From contig NZ_JPOE01000005.1 of NCBI RefSeq assembly GCF_000733775.1, positions 62,001 through 126,000 of the forward strand: 64,000 bases of DNA. Reading direction: 5' to 3'. The position numbers and the translations under genes were made by a program. The number at the start of each line of letters is the position of its first letter. The stretch's first letter is position 1. This document shows positions 16,456 through 27,410 of the stretch, piece by piece. Source of the stretch: Thiomonas sp. FB-Cd. Lineage in GTDB: Bacteria > Pseudomonadota > Gammaproteobacteria > Burkholderiales > Burkholderiaceae_C. Below the pieces are notes generated by a model. The model saw nothing but the letters and a program-made list of their open reading frames with translations. It was not told where the DNA came from and ran no database searches.

Positions 16456-18633
16456 ATGGCCCTGTTTTCCCTGTTCGGTTCCAAGCATCCCGTTGAGGCA
16501 TCCACCGCCATCACCGACGCTAGCGCATCCATGTCATCCACCGTGCAAATGGAAGGGAACCCCACAGAGACGAGCCCCGCCACGAATGGCCCCTCACCCC
16601 TTCCTTTGATCGGCAATCGGCCTGTGGGCGAGCAGCAGCGCTTGCTGGCCGTGGTGCTGATCGTCGCCGTGATTTTGGTTGGCCTCGGCCTGGCCGTCAC
16701 GCTACGCGTTGCCTCGAGCTCGGCCAAGCGGCTGGACACGACGGGCGACGCTCTGATGCAGTCCCAGCGTGTTGCCAAATCCATCAGTGCCGCCTTGCTC
16801 GGATCCAATGAGGGTTTCGGCGAACTCAAGACCAGCGCCGAGGCGCTGAACGCCGACATGCAACACCTGAGCGGAGACGCAACATTGGGTGCGGCTGGTT
16901 CGGATTTGGCCAAATTGCAACCCCTCGTAAACACCACGGTCGAAAACGCTCGGGCCGTGGTGAAGTTGGAGCCTGTGCTGACCCAGACGAACAATGCGCT
17001 GCGCAAGGTGAACCGCCAATCCGACAGCCTGCTGGAAACCACCGAAACGATCACGTCGCTGATGCTGCAGCAAAATGCCCCGGCCGCCGACATTGCGGCA
17101 GCAAGCCAGCTCAATATGCTGACCCAGCGCATTGGCAAATCTGCGAATGAATTCCTGTCCTTTGAGGGCGTGAGTCCCGAGGCCGTGTTTGCGCTGGGCA
17201 AGGACCTCAACACGTTCAACGACCTTTCCAAGGGCCTGCTCGATGGCGACGCCAATTTGCAGCTCAGCGCCGCGCGGGACCCGCAACTGCGCGCGCAGCT
17301 CAGCGCCCTGGCGAAGAATTTTGGGGCGACTCGCCAGCTTGCAACATCCATCTTGGCCAATCTGCAAGGCCTGAGCAGCGCTCGCGTGGCCCAAGCTGCC
17401 GTCGTGAAGGACTCGGTGCCCCTGCTGGCAGGTCTTCAAGATCTGCAGCAGCAGTATTCGTCCCAGGCCGGCGTGAGTATGCCCGCCCTGCTGTTCCTCG
17501 TCGCCATGGCCTTTCTAGCACTGTTGGCCCTGGTCGGTTTGGCACGCCTGTACGTCCAGGAAACCCGGCAACGGACGCTGCAATCCGAGCTGCAGCGCCA
17601 GCAGGCCGAGCGCCAGGAATTGGAGGCACGGCGAACCAACGAAGCCAACCAGTCGGCGATCTTGCGTTTGATGAATGAACTGCAGAACGTGGCCGAAGGC
17701 GATCTCACGCAGCAGGCGACGGTGACTGAGGACATCACCGGAGCCATCGCCGACTCGGTGAACTACACCGTCGAGGAGCTGCGCAACCTGGTGTCTCAGG
17801 TGCAGTCCACCGCCGACCAAGTCAGCCGCGCATCCACGCAGGCACAGACGACGTCCGGCAACTTGCTGAAGTCATCCGAGCAGCAACTGGTGGAAATCCG
17901 CGAAACGGGCCAATCGGTGCTCGACATGGCCGAGCGCATCAATACCGTGTCGGCGCAAGCCCAGCAGTCGACCGACGTGGCGCGTCAGTCACTAGCCGCC
18001 GCCGAGCAAGGCCTGCAGGCGGTGCGCAACTCCATCGAGGGCATGAACTTGATCCGAACCCAGATCCAGGACACGTCCAAACGCATCAAGCGCCTTGGCG
18101 AATCATCCCAGGAAATTGGTGAGATCACGGAGCTGATCTCTGACCTTACCGAACAGACCAACGTGTTGGCGCTCAATGCTGCCATCCAGGCGGCCTCGGC
18201 AGGCGACGCGGGCCGCGGGTTCTCCGTCGTGGCTGAGGAAGTGCAGCGTTTGGCGGAGCGCTCGGCTGAAGCGGCCAAACAAATTGCGGCGCTGGTCCGC
18301 GCGATTCAAACAGACACCCAGGACGCCGTGGCGGCCATGGAGAAGAGTACTCAAGGCGTGGTTGAAGGCGCCAAGCTGTCGGATAACGCCGGTGCCGCGC
18401 TGGCGGAGATTGACCGCGTGTCGCGTCAACTTGCCGATCTGATTCAACGCATTTCCGAACAGACGCTCACCGAGGCGCAATCGGCCAACAAGGTGGCTGG
18501 CAACATCCAGCACATCTTCGCGGTTACCGAGCAGACCAGCCAGGGCACCCGTTCCACCGCCGATCTTGTGGCCGAGTTGGCGCGTGTGGCAGAAGCGCTG
18601 CGTGAGTCCGTATCACGATTCAAGATTGCCTAA
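16456..18633 (+). CDS. pilJ: Type IV pilus methyl-accepting chemotaxis protein PilJ
   Basis: A 725-residue receptor of the Pil-Chp system. The first membrane helix is at about 63-84 ([19 protein letters not shown]), the periplasmic PilJ-type helical region at about 90-340, and the second helix at about 345-367 ([20 protein letters not shown]). A HAMP-like linker follows (about 400-450), then a cytoplasmic coiled-coil signalling domain whose hairpin tip is [20 protein letters not shown]. In Pseudomonas PilJ senses pilus retraction or PilA and passes the signal to ChpA. It lies between pilI and chpA, with 62 bp before the latter. Confidence 0.93.
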   Translation: MALFSLFGSKHPVEASTAITDASASMSSTVQMEGNPTETSPATNGPSPLPLIGNRPVGEQQRLLAVVLIVAVILVGLGLAVTLRVASSSAKRLDTTGDALMQSQRVAKSISAALLGSNEGFGELKTSAEALNADMQHLSGDATLGAAGSDLAKLQPLVNTTVENARAVVKLEPVLTQTNNALRKVNRQSDSLLETTETITSLMLQQNAPAADIAAASQLNMLTQRIGKSANEFLSFEGVSPEAVFALGKDLNTFNDLSKGLLDGDANLQLSAARDPQLRAQLSALAKNFGATRQLATSILANLQGLSSARVAQAAVVKDSVPLLAGLQDLQQQYSSQAGVSMPALLFLVAMAFLALLALVGLARLYVQETRQRTLQSELQRQQAERQELEARRTNEANQSAILRLMNELQNVAEGDLTQQATVTEDITGAIADSVNYTVEELRNLVSQVQSTADQVSRASTQAQTTSGNLLKSSEQQLVEIRETGQSVLDMAERINTVSAQAQQSTDVARQSLAAAEQGLQAVRNSIEGMNLIRTQIQDTSKRIKRLGESSQEIGEITELISDLTEQTNVLALNAAIQAASAGDAGRGFSVVAEEVQRLAERSAEAAKQIAALVRAIQTDTQDAVAAMEKSTQGVVEGAKLSDNAGAALAEIDRVSRQLADLIQRISEQTLTEAQSANKVAGNIQHIFAVTEQTSQGTRSTADLVAELARVAEALRESVSRFKIA

Positions 18634-18695
18634 CCGGCCAGCTTTCGATCAAGCAACACGACCGCCCAACTCCCCGCTCACGCGCGCCACATGGC

Positions 18696-21600
18696 ATGAA
18701 CCTCGCCGTCTCGACAACGCCCTCCCCCCTGCAGCTGGACGCCGGACCTTTGGCCTGGGTTATTGAGCAGGTGCGCGATAACCTTCTGGCCGCCCTCGCT
18801 GCCGTACGCAAGAACCAGCAGTTGCGCGTGCTAAGCCAAGGCGATGACTCCCAATTGGCCAGCGGAAGCCTGCTGCACGCCCGTCATCAAGTCCACCAAG
18901 CTGCGGGCGCCATCGATCTACTTGGCTTTTTCGCTGCGGCGCGTCTGGCCCAAGCGGCGGAACGTGTGCTCACGCGTTACATCGATCATCCCGAAGGCTT
19001 CGACGATGGCGCACAATCCACACTGCAATCCGGGCTGCACGCCCTGCTTGACTACCTTGATGCCCAACGCAGCGGCAAACAAGAACCCGCGCTCAAGCTC
19101 TTCAAGCAGTACCGCGATCTGGTGGAACGCGCCGGCGGTGAGGCCGCCCACCCGGCGGATCTGTGGGACGTGGACTGGACCTGGCCGGCGCATGACGATC
19201 GCCAGCCGCTTGCCCAGCCCCTGCAGCAGCGCGATCGAGCAGAGTACGAACGCGCGCTGCTTGACGTCTTGCGCCAGCGTGACCTGCCCCAGGCCTCTGC
19301 CGCACTCATCGCTGTAGCGCGCAGTGCCCAAGCCAAGGCCAGTGGTCATGAACGCACGCTTTGGTGGCTGGCGGAAGGATTTTTCGAGGCGCTCGGCGCT
19401 GGTCTTGTCCCTGCCGATGTCTATGCCAAGCGCCTTTGCAACCGCCTCAACCTGCAATTAAAGGGCTTGCTTGCGGACCAGCAACTGCCCTCTCAGCGCC
19501 TTGCCCACGAATTGCTGTTTTTTTGCGCCCAGGCCATCGGTCGGGCGCCAGACGAGTCCACCCTGCCCCTTGCCTTGCGTGCCATCGGCACGGCCATGCA
19601 CCTGGGTGACGAGCAGGCCGTGGACTACCAGCGGGCGTACTTCGGCCTGCTCGATCCGGGGCTGATCCAGCAGGCACGCAAACGCATCGTGCAGGTCAAG
19701 GACGGCTGGTCCCAACTCAGCAACGAAGACTTCTCGCGGATTGGAAAGCTTGTTGACTCGGCGCAACTCCTCACCCAGTCGCTGCGCGAGATTGCAAAGG
19801 GTTCGGAGGTGCTGCCCGCCGCGATTGAACGCATGGTGCGAGCGATCTCGGAACAACGCGATTTGCTCACCCCCGATCGCGTCCTTGAGGTCGCCACATC
19901 GCTGCTTTTTCTGGAGGCCTCGTTTTCGCATTTCCAAGTCGACGACCCCGAGTTCCTGCCCCGTGCCCTGGAGCTTGCGCAGCGCCTGGAGCGAAGCGCC
20001 GCGGGTGCCGCCGCCGGCATCTTTGCGCCTTGGATGGAGGATCTCTATCGCCGGTCGTCTGAAAGCCAGACCCTTGGCAGCGTCGTGCACGAGCTGCGGC
20101 ATGACATGGGCACTGTTGAACGTCTGCTTGACGCCTATTTCCGCGACCCCAGCACACAGCCCGAGCTGGCGCCCGTGCCCAAGCTGCTGGCGCAGATGCG
20201 GGGCGTGCTATCTGTGCTTGGCATGGACGTCGGGGCTCAAGCACTCAGCTCGATTCGAAACACGATTGAGGAGATCATCAGCCGGCCGCCCGCCGAAGAG
20301 CAGGCCCGTGCAGCCGGAGGCGTGTTCGACCGATTAGCAGGCAATATCGGCACGCTGGGCTTCATGGTGGACATGCTGGGCTACCAGCCCGAGCTCGCCA
20401 AAACGCTGTTCAGGTTCGATGCCTCCACAGGGGAACTGCGCGCGATCGTGCCCAGCACCCCTCACACTGCGCCGCCAAGTTCGCGCCAAGACCTGCAGCG
20501 GCAAGCTGCCCTGCTGGCTGACTCCCTCGATCAAGGCCTTGGCACCGAGCAAGCGGCAGGGCGTATTGATCGTCTGCGCATGGAGGCGACGATCGCCCGG
20601 GAGGCCGATCTTTCGGCACAATTGGGGCAGGTGCGTGAATTGCTTGATGCCGGCCACGACGGCCGTACGGCGGCCGAATCGTTGCGCGCCACGGCGATCG
20701 AGTCGGGCGCCCACGCCGCGCCGGCGTTCGCGCCAACGGCCATCCCTTCGGTAGCCACCCACACGGCCGCAAGCGACGCGACACCAGCGTCGGTGACGCC
20801 TGCTGCAGACACCACCACGCCCCCGTTTGCCGCCACCGAGGAAGATGACCACGACCTGCTCGACATTTTCCTTGAGGAAGCTGAAGAAGTGATCGTCGCA
20901 GGCCATGCGGGCGTGCAGCAACTGCGCACTCACGCAAGCGACGATGGGACGCTGAACGCTGTGCGGCGGGCCTTTCACACCCTCAAGGGCAGCTCGCGCA
21001 TGGTTGGCCTCAGTGACTTTGGGGAAGCGGCCTGGGAGCTGGAACAGGTGTTCAACCAGGTTCTGGCCGAACAGCGTTCTGCCTCCGCTGCCGTCCTGGA
21101 ATTGGCAGAAAGAGCTTTCACTGACCTCGAAGCCTGGACTCGAGCCCTACGATCTGGCGACGCAAGCGCTTTTTCGAGCGCGGCACTTTGCGAGGCCGCT
21201 CGCGCCATGCGTGGTCTGCCGTCAGTCCACCCTGTCGCATCCCCAAGCCCGGCAAAGGCAGCCTCCACCGATGCACAGCCCGCGCAAGTCCAGACGCAAG
21301 AGGCCCACCCCGAGCAAGGGGTTCCGGAACCCGAGTTCGTCGACACTTGGCCAACAGGGCTTCCTCATGACGTCCCAATGCACGATGAGACGGCGGATCT
21401 CCCTGCAACCGCGTACGCCTCCGCAGACCATTCTTCACAGCTGTATTCAGCACCGGATACGCCTCATGTTCGTGGTGAGCAGCGTAGCGACGTCGAGCCG
21501 TTTGAACTCGTCTCCTGGTCGCCAGCAGCACCTGAGTCGTCACTATCCGAGGCCGAAGCGGCAAGTGCTTCTGCGCCGCAGGACGCCTCAGCCGTCGGCT

Positions 21601-24600
21601 CGCCAACCCTGGCGTTTCCCCCACTCGAGTTGCCCGACGCCGCACTGTTCGAACTCAATTTCGCGCCGGAATCAGCCGAGCCCGCAATTCAGTCCGCCTT
21701 AAGCCCAGCGCAGACTCCTCCCCATGTTCCTCCGGCCGAGCAAGGCCATGAACAGCCGTCCGCATTGAGCGCATCCGAGTCAGGCATTGACAGCGCTGTC
21801 GGCACACCGGGGGCTTTCCACACGTCAGCCGCGGAAGTGTCTGGAAGCAGCAACGTGGAATTCCACGAATTCGATGCTCAAGCTTTCGACAGCCTATTTG
21901 CACCCGCTGAGGCGGTGGCTCCGCAGGACCTCCCGCCGCTGGTCTCGGCGTCAGATATGGGCTCGAGTTTGGGCCAGCCCAGTTCTGTGGAAGTCCCGGC
22001 AAACGGTACGCCTGGCGGTGATCAACCCGTTGCGATTGATGCAGCGGCGCCAGTTTTCGTCCACGAACGCGACGAGACCGCACCGCCCCCCGCCGCGCAG
22101 AGTCCGAGCGCGCAGCCTGCCGAGCCTCCGGTCTCGACCCCGGCACCGCAAGGGCAACCGCCCGTGGCCCAGATCTTCACGCTAGAAGCGCACCGCCCCA
22201 CTCAGCCGGCGCCCGACGAAAACATCAAAGTCGTGGGCGACCTGCGCATTCCCATTCCCCTGTACACCATCTACCTCAATGAGGCGGATGAACTCGTACG
22301 CCGGTTGGGCAACGACATCTCCGCTTGGTCGCTACAGCCATCCACTCCCATCGCTGAGGAAATCGCCGCCGCTGCCCACCAGTTGCGGGGCAGCTCGCGC
22401 ACGGTCGGCCTGCAAAGCGTGGGGCAGATGGCTGAGTGGCTCGAGCAGGCCTTGGCATTGCAGCGCGAACAGCCCTCCGCACTGCAGCCACAGGACCCTG
22501 CTCTTCTGGTGCAAGTAACTGACGACATTCGGCGTTTACTGCATCAATTTGCCGCCGGCTTCCTGCGCCCCCCGTTGGAGGATCTTGTCGAAGCCCTGCA
22601 AGCCTTCGTTTACCGCCTGCAGCACCACAACGTCTCAACAAGCTCGACACTGCCCGAGGACGCCGCACGAGCGGCTGCACCTGCGGTTTCGGAAACCCCG
22701 GAAGCTGAGCAGGAATCCGTCACTGTCGCGACGAACCCTGTTCCGGCCCCCTCCGAGGCTGTCATTGCGGTAGCTGACCTCACGCTGCGCGACAGCATCG
22801 ACCCCGAACTCTTTCCTTTTTTCGAAGACGAAGCCAGCGAGATCCTGCCTGGACTGTCAGGTGCGCTACGGCAGTGGGAGAGCCACCCGGATGACAGCAC
22901 AGCACCCAAAATGGCCATGCGATTGCTGCATACGTTCAAGGGCAGCGCGCGCATGGCGGGCGCCATGGCTCTGGGGGATCTCGCGCATAGTCTCGAGTCG
23001 GACATCGAGGCGCTACTCGCCACCGACTCGGACGTCCCAAGCGAACAGTCTCTGCTTGAACTCATCGCTCGCCAGGATGCCCTCAACGCCCGCTTCGAAC
23101 GCCTACGCGAGGCGAGCAGCCGCGGTGAAGCCGAACTCGGGGAACTGCACGTCGAACTCGGCCTGCAAGAGCAGGACGTTGCCCGCTCCGAGACGACGCC
23201 GCAACCGGCCGAGATCGCACCGACCACCACGATCGCAGAGACCGCTGATGCCCACGGCACCAGAGACGCCGTGGCGACGAGCGGTCAACCGGCGCCGCAG
23301 CCTTTGACCCTGACCCGCGTCGCTGGGGCCAACGTTCGTGTTGCGGCCCAGCCGGTGCGCGTGCGGGCGGCGTTGCTGGACCGACTGGTCAACCAGGTGG
23401 GTGAGGTCAGCATCGCGCGCGCGCGCCTGGACAATGAGTTCGGTCTTATCCGTGCCAGCACACGTGATCTCGGTGACAACCTGGAGCGTCTGCGTGCTCA
23501 AGTGCGCGACATCGAGCTGCAAGCTGATGCCCAGATGGCTGCACGGGCGCAGGCAGCGCGCGAGGACGGGCGCGACTTCGACCCGCTGGAGTTCGACCGC
23601 TTCACGCGATTCCAGGAGCTCACGCGCATGATGGCCGAGTCGGTGAACGACTTGGCCTTGGTGCAAACCACCCTCAGCCGTACTCTGCAGTCCACCGATG
23701 ACAATTTAATTCGGCAAGCGCGCCTCACGCGCGAGTTGCAGCGCGACCTTTTGCGTACGCGCATGGTCGAGTTCGACAGCATTTCCGAACGGCTATACCG
23801 CACGGTGCGCCAAGCGGGCAAAGACGCCGGCAAATCGGTGCGATTGGATATACAGGGCGGCACAATTGAAATCGACCGGGGCGTGCTTGACCGCATGGCC
23901 CCGACTTTTGAGCACATTCTGCGCAACGCCGTCGCGCACGGCCTGGAAAGCTCGACGGTGCGCGAGGCCGCCGGCAAGCCCCTAGCAGGCACCATCACCC
24001 TCCGTTTGCACCAGGAGGGCAGCGAAGTCGTGGTGTCCATCGCCGATGACGGCGCCGGCCTCGACTACGCAGCGATCGAACGCAAGGCACGCGCGACCGG
24101 GCTGCTCCAGCCCGATGAAAGCGTCGATGAAGCCCAGCTGCGCGAGCTGATCTTCCGCCCTGGTTTTTCGAGCACGGAGCAGACCACAGAGATGGCCGGC
24201 CGTGGCGTAGGCCTGGACGTCGTGCGGACAGATACCCGAGCATTGGGCGGCCGGGTCGAACTCGACTCCGTGCCCGGTCAGGGCACCACGTTCACCCTGG
24301 TGTTGCCGCTGACCACTGCAGTCACGCAGGTTGTGCTTCTGCGAGCTGGCGAGAAGGCATATGCCGTGCCGGCAAGCTTGGTGGATTTGGTGCTGCGTCT
24401 CAAGCCTGCGGAAGTGGCCGCTGCCAATCGGCATCGCCAGCTCGACCACAACGGACAGCCTTTGCCGTTTTATTGGCTCGGTGCCCTGACGGCTGATTCC
24501 GGTGCGAGCGCCGATCAGCCCGGGCGCACCACACCGGTTGTACTCATCCGCAGCGCTGCGCAGCGCTTGGCGCTTCAAGTCGACGAGGTGTTGGGAAACC

Positions 24601-25235
24601 AGGAAGTTGTGGTCAAGAACCTGGGGCCACAGCTCTCGCGCGTTCCTGGTTTGGCCGGCATTTCCGTACTCCCCAACGGAAACCTGGTTTTGATCTACAA
24701 CCCGGTGGCACTTGCCGCGGTGTATGGCGAACAATCGGTACAGCGCATGGAAGAGGCGGCGCTCGACGTGGCACCAGTCGCGCCAGGCGCAGCATCGCCC
24801 GTCAGCACCTTGGGAGGATCGTTTATCCCTCAGGCGACCACGCCCGCGCACGCAGTCGGTAACACGGTGCTTGTCGTGGATGACTCCATTACCGTGAGGC
24901 GCGTTACTCAGCGCTTCCTCAGCCGCAATGGTTACGTCGTCGTGCTGGCCAAGGACGGGTTGGACGCGCTCGAGCAGTTGCAAGGCGCATTGCCCGATGT
25001 CGTGCTCACCGATATCGAGATGCCGCGCATGGACGGCTTTGATCTCACGCGCAACATCCGCGCCGATGAGCGTACGCGTCACCTGCCCGTCATCATGATC
25101 ACGTCGCGCATCGCCGATAAGCACCGAAACTATGCGCAGGAGCTGGGTGTGAATCACTATCTGGGCAAGCCCTATTCGGAAGATGAGCTTCTAGGCCTGA
25201 TTCGCAACTACATGCCGCAAAATACGGTGCACTGA
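18696..25235 (+). CDS. chpA: Pil-Chp hybrid histidine kinase ChpA/PilL
   Basis: At 2179 residues this is the largest protein in the window, the CheA-type kinase of the pilus chemosensory system. An N-terminal half of divergent Hpt-like helical bundles (about 1-640) is followed by three Hpt domains with phospho-accepting His: His761 (FHTLKGSSRMVG), His1228 (HQLRGSSRTVG) and His1412 (LLHTFKGSARMAG). They are separated by long acidic, Ala/Pro-rich linkers. Then come the CheA dimer helices (about 1545-1690), the ATPase domain (N box HILRNAVAHGLE near 1740; G box GRGVGLDVV), a CheW-like domain (about 1865-2010) and a C-terminal receiver with Asp2106 in LTDIEMPRMDG. It should phosphorylate PilG and PilH. 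It is the last gene of the run; no pilK (CheR) or chpB (CheB) follows. Confidence 0.95.
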   Translation: MNLAVSTTPSPLQLDAGPLAWVIEQVRDNLLAALAAVRKNQQLRVLSQGDDSQLASGSLLHARHQVHQAAGAIDLLGFFAAARLAQAAERVLTRYIDHPEGFDDGAQSTLQSGLHALLDYLDAQRSGKQEPALKLFKQYRDLVERAGGEAAHPADLWDVDWTWPAHDDRQPLAQPLQQRDRAEYERALLDVLRQRDLPQASAALIAVARSAQAKASGHERTLWWLAEGFFEALGAGLVPADVYAKRLCNRLNLQLKGLLADQQLPSQRLAHELLFFCAQAIGRAPDESTLPLALRAIGTAMHLGDEQAVDYQRAYFGLLDPGLIQQARKRIVQVKDGWSQLSNEDFSRIGKLVDSAQLLTQSLREIAKGSEVLPAAIERMVRAISEQRDLLTPDRVLEVATSLLFLEASFSHFQVDDPEFLPRALELAQRLERSAAGAAAGIFAPWMEDLYRRSSESQTLGSVVHELRHDMGTVERLLDAYFRDPSTQPELAPVPKLLAQMRGVLSVLGMDVGAQALSSIRNTIEEIISRPPAEEQARAAGGVFDRLAGNIGTLGFMVDMLGYQPELAKTLFRFDASTGELRAIVPSTPHTAPPSSRQDLQRQAALLADSLDQGLGTEQAAGRIDRLRMEATIAREADLSAQLGQVRELLDAGHDGRTAAESLRATAIESGAHAAPAFAPTAIPSVATHTAASDATPASVTPAADTTTPPFAATEEDDHDLLDIFLEEAEEVIVAGHAGVQQLRTHASDDGTLNAVRRAFHTLKGSSRMVGLSDFGEAAWELEQVFNQVLAEQRSASAAVLELAERAFTDLEAWTRALRSGDASAFSSAALCEAARAMRGLPSVHPVASPSPAKAASTDAQPAQVQTQEAHPEQGVPEPEFVDTWPTGLPHDVPMHDETADLPATAYASADHSSQLYSAPDTPHVRGEQRSDVEPFELVSWSPAAPESSLSEAEAASASAPQDASAVGSPTLAFPPLELPDAALFELNFAPESAEPAIQSALSPAQTPPHVPPAEQGHEQPSALSASESGIDSAVGTPGAFHTSAAEVSGSSNVEFHEFDAQAFDSLFAPAEAVAPQDLPPLVSASDMGSSLGQPSSVEVPANGTPGGDQPVAIDAAAPVFVHERDETAPPPAAQSPSAQPAEPPVSTPAPQGQPPVAQIFTLEAHRPTQPAPDENIKVVGDLRIPIPLYTIYLNEADELVRRLGNDISAWSLQPSTPIAEEIAAAAHQLRGSSRTVGLQSVGQMAEWLEQALALQREQPSALQPQDPALLVQVTDDIRRLLHQFAAGFLRPPLEDLVEALQAFVYRLQHHNVSTSSTLPEDAARAAAPAVSETPEAEQESVTVATNPVPAPSEAVIAVADLTLRDSIDPELFPFFEDEASEILPGLSGALRQWESHPDDSTAPKMAMRLLHTFKGSARMAGAMALGDLAHSLESDIEALLATDSDVPSEQSLLELIARQDALNARFERLREASSRGEAELGELHVELGLQEQDVARSETTPQPAEIAPTTTIAETADAHGTRDAVATSGQPAPQPLTLTRVAGANVRVAAQPVRVRAALLDRLVNQVGEVSIARARLDNEFGLIRASTRDLGDNLERLRAQVRDIELQADAQMAARAQAAREDGRDFDPLEFDRFTRFQELTRMMAESVNDLALVQTTLSRTLQSTDDNLIRQARLTRELQRDLLRTRMVEFDSISERLYRTVRQAGKDAGKSVRLDIQGGTIEIDRGVLDRMAPTFEHILRNAVAHGLESSTVREAAGKPLAGTITLRLHQEGSEVVVSIADDGAGLDYAAIERKARATGLLQPDESVDEAQLRELIFRPGFSSTEQTTEMAGRGVGLDVVRTDTRALGGRVELDSVPGQGTTFTLVLPLTTAVTQVVLLRAGEKAYAVPASLVDLVLRLKPAEVAAANRHRQLDHNGQPLPFYWLGALTADSGASADQPGRTTPVVLIRSAAQRLALQVDEVLGNQEVVVKNLGPQLSRVPGLAGISVLPNGNLVLIYNPVALAAVYGEQSVQRMEEAALDVAPVAPGAASPVSTLGGSFIPQATTPAHAVGNTVLVVDDSITVRRVTQRFLSRNGYVVVLAKDGLDALEQLQGALPDVVLTDIEMPRMDGFDLTRNIRADERTRHLPVIMITSRIADKHRNYAQELGVNHYLGKPYSEDELLGLIRNYMPQNTVH

Positions 25236-25273
25236 ACGGGCGAAGGCCGCTGCGCGCCCGGCAGCGGCATCGG

Positions 25274-26788
25274 TCACGCTTGTGGGTTGTCGCGACGGCT
25301 CACAGCCGCATAGCGCTTTAGCGTGCGCTCGCGCGCGCGCGAATGGTCCACCACTGGAAGGGGGTAATCCGTGCCCAGGCGCACACCCGCTTGCCGTAGA
25401 AGTAAAGGCTGGGCCTGCCAAGGCGCGTGGATGCATGCGTCCGGAAGTCCTGCGAGCTCCGGTACATAGCGCCGGATGAAACGTCCCTCCGGGTCAAACT
25501 TCTTACTCTGCGCAATCGGGTTAAAAATCCGGAAATACGGTTGCGCGTCACACCCGGTTGACGCCACCCACTGCCAGCCGCCGTTGTTGGCTGCCAGATC
25601 GAAATCGTTGAGCTTCAAGGCAAAATAGCGCTCGCCGCGGCGCCAGTCCAGTCCCAAGTCCTTGACAAGAAAACTGGCTGTCACCATTCGCAGTCGGTTG
25701 TGCATGTACCCTGTGGCATTGAGTTGGCGCATGGCCGCGTCCACCAGCGGGTAGCCTGTGCGGCCTTCGCACCATGCAGCAAAGAGCTCGGGATCATCGT
25801 CCCATTGGAGGTTGTCGAACTCGGGCTTGAATGCGTGCGCCACAACCTGTGGGTAGTGGTGCAGGATCTGAACGTAAAAGTCCCGCCAGACAAGCTCTGA
25901 CAGCCAAATGGCAGCGCCGTGGCTGCCTGCTTGCATGCGTCGCCAAGCCTCGCGCGCCAATTCGCGCACGCTAATGGTGCCGAACCGAAGGTGCACGGAC
26001 AAATAGCTCGGCCCCTTGGCTGCCGGATAGTCGCGCGCATCCGCATAGGCGTCGATGCGCTGCAGGAAATCGGCGAACAAGGTCTGCGCCCCACTGCTGC
26101 CTGTGGGAAGTCCTGGAGGAAGCGCAGCCGCCGGATCGAAGCCAATGGCCGTCAGGGCGGGTAGCTTTGGGGGCTGCTCGAAGGACAGGATGTGCTTGGA
26201 AAGACCGGTGCATTCCAGCCCAGCGAAATCGGCAAGATCCCGATCACGCACGTGCTTGAACCAAGCATTCTTATAGGGCGTGAACACGCTGTACGGTCGG
26301 CCTTTTCCAGTCATAATTGCGAGCGGATCGACCATGACATGATCGCAAAAGGCGTGGAACTCCAGCCCGAGTCCGGCCAGTAACCCAGCGACCTCGGCAT
26401 CGCGCTGCACGGCCAGCGGCTCATAGTCACGGTTGGCGTACACGGCCCGGGCTTGAATTCTTGCCGCAAGACGGGGAATGCACTCCGCCGCCCTGCCATG
26501 CTCGACAAGCAGCGAGGACCCCATGTGGCGCAGAGCCTGATCGACTTCGGCCAGGCTTGCGTGAATGAACGCCAGCCGCCGGTCGACGTGCGCTCCCTGC
26601 TCCAGTAGCGGCTGCAGGATATCGGGGTCGAACACAAAGGCGAGCGCCACCCGCCGCGCGTGGCGAAGCGCATGATGCAAAGCGGCATGGTCACTCAGCC
26701 GCAGGTCGCGTCGCAGCCAGACCAAGGCCGTGCCGTCATGGATGGGATGTGTTGCAGAGGCATGCATGGCAGCGGCGCTTGTGGTCAT
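25274..26788 (-). CDS. phrB: Deoxyribodipyrimidine photo-lyase
   Basis: A class I CPD photolyase of 504 residues that repairs UV-induced pyrimidine dimers with blue light. The antenna-domain start is ALVWLRRDLRLSDHAALHHAL. The FAD-binding half includes SELVWRDFYVQILHHYP, WCEGRTGYPLVDAAMRQL, MHNRLRMVTASFLVKDLGLD and NNGGWQWVASTGCDAQPYFR, including the Trp residues of the electron-transfer chain. I chose ATG 26788; 26767 is also possible, and an upstream ATG at 26926 would overlap the divergent algH gene. It is convergent with chpA, with 38 bp between. Confidence 0.93.
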   Translation of the reverse strand: MTTSAAAMHASATHPIHDGTALVWLRRDLRLSDHAALHHALRHARRVALAFVFDPDILQPLLEQGAHVDRRLAFIHASLAEVDQALRHMGSSLLVEHGRAAECIPRLAARIQARAVYANRDYEPLAVQRDAEVAGLLAGLGLEFHAFCDHVMVDPLAIMTGKGRPYSVFTPYKNAWFKHVRDRDLADFAGLECTGLSKHILSFEQPPKLPALTAIGFDPAAALPPGLPTGSSGAQTLFADFLQRIDAYADARDYPAAKGPSYLSVHLRFGTISVRELAREAWRRMQAGSHGAAIWLSELVWRDFYVQILHHYPQVVAHAFKPEFDNLQWDDDPELFAAWCEGRTGYPLVDAAMRQLNATGYMHNRLRMVTASFLVKDLGLDWRRGERYFALKLNDFDLAANNGGWQWVASTGCDAQPYFRIFNPIAQSKKFDPEGRFIRRYVPELAGLPDACIHAPWQAQPLLLRQAGVRLGTDYPLPVVDHSRARERTLKRYAAVSRRDNPQA

Positions 26789-26834
26789 CGGGACCAGCCC
26801 CCATGGGCCGGACGCGCAGCGATAATATGGCGCC

Positions 26835-27410
26835 ATGAATCCCCGTGCCGACGCTTCCAATTTGAGCAACCAGTTTCTCATCGCCATGCCCGGCACGGCC
26901 GACTCATCGTTTTCCGGCGCGGTCATCTACGTGTGCGAGCATTCCTCTCGCGGCGCCCTTGGGTTGGTGATCAACCGACCAACCGATATCACGCTCAAGG
27001 ATCTGTTCGAACGGGTCGACCTACGACTGGACGAACCCCGCCTCGCGGAGCAAACCGTGTACTACGGTGGACCGGTGCAGACCGAACGGGGGTTCGTGTT
27101 ACACGACGCCACGGAGCACACCTACGCGTCCACGCTGCAAGTGGCAGGTGGCCTGCAGATGACCACCTCGAAGGACGTGCTGGAGCACATTGCAGCAGGT
27201 CAGGGCCCGGCACGCTTTTTCGTGGCGCTGGGCTATTCGGGCTGGAGTGCCGGGCAATTGGAGGATGAGATCGCCCACAACGGATGGCTCACGGTTGAGG
27301 CCGACGCAAGCATCGTCTTTGATGTCTCGGTTGAGCACCGCTTCGATGCCGCAATGTCGCTTATGGGGATTTCCTCCGTGAGTCTGTCACAAATTGCCGG
27401 ACATGCCTGA
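26835..27410 (+). CDS. YqgE/AlgH family protein
   Basis: A 191-residue UPF0301 (YqgE/AlgH) protein. The family signature is visible: [20 protein letters not shown] near residue 10, [20 protein letters not shown] and the [15 protein letters not shown] stretch. In Pseudomonas AlgH affects alginate and other secondary traits; its molecular function is still unsettled. It is the first gene of a run (algH-ruvX-pyrR-pyrB-pyrC'-plsC) and its last codons overlap the ruvX start. It is divergent from the photolyase gene, with 46 bp between starts. Confidence 0.9.
   Translation: MNPRADASNLSNQFLIAMPGTADSSFSGAVIYVCEHSSRGALGLVINRPTDITLKDLFERVDLRLDEPRLAEQTVYYGGPVQTERGFVLHDATEHTYASTLQVAGGLQMTTSKDVLEHIAAGQGPARFFVALGYSGWSAGQLEDEIAHNGWLTVEADASIVFDVSVEHRFDAAMSLMGISSVSLSQIAGHA

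Noticed and set aside
23982..25157. 391-codon minus-strand open frame within chpA
   Set aside because: It overlaps the ATPase, CheW and receiver domains of ChpA, which are unmistakable on the plus strand.
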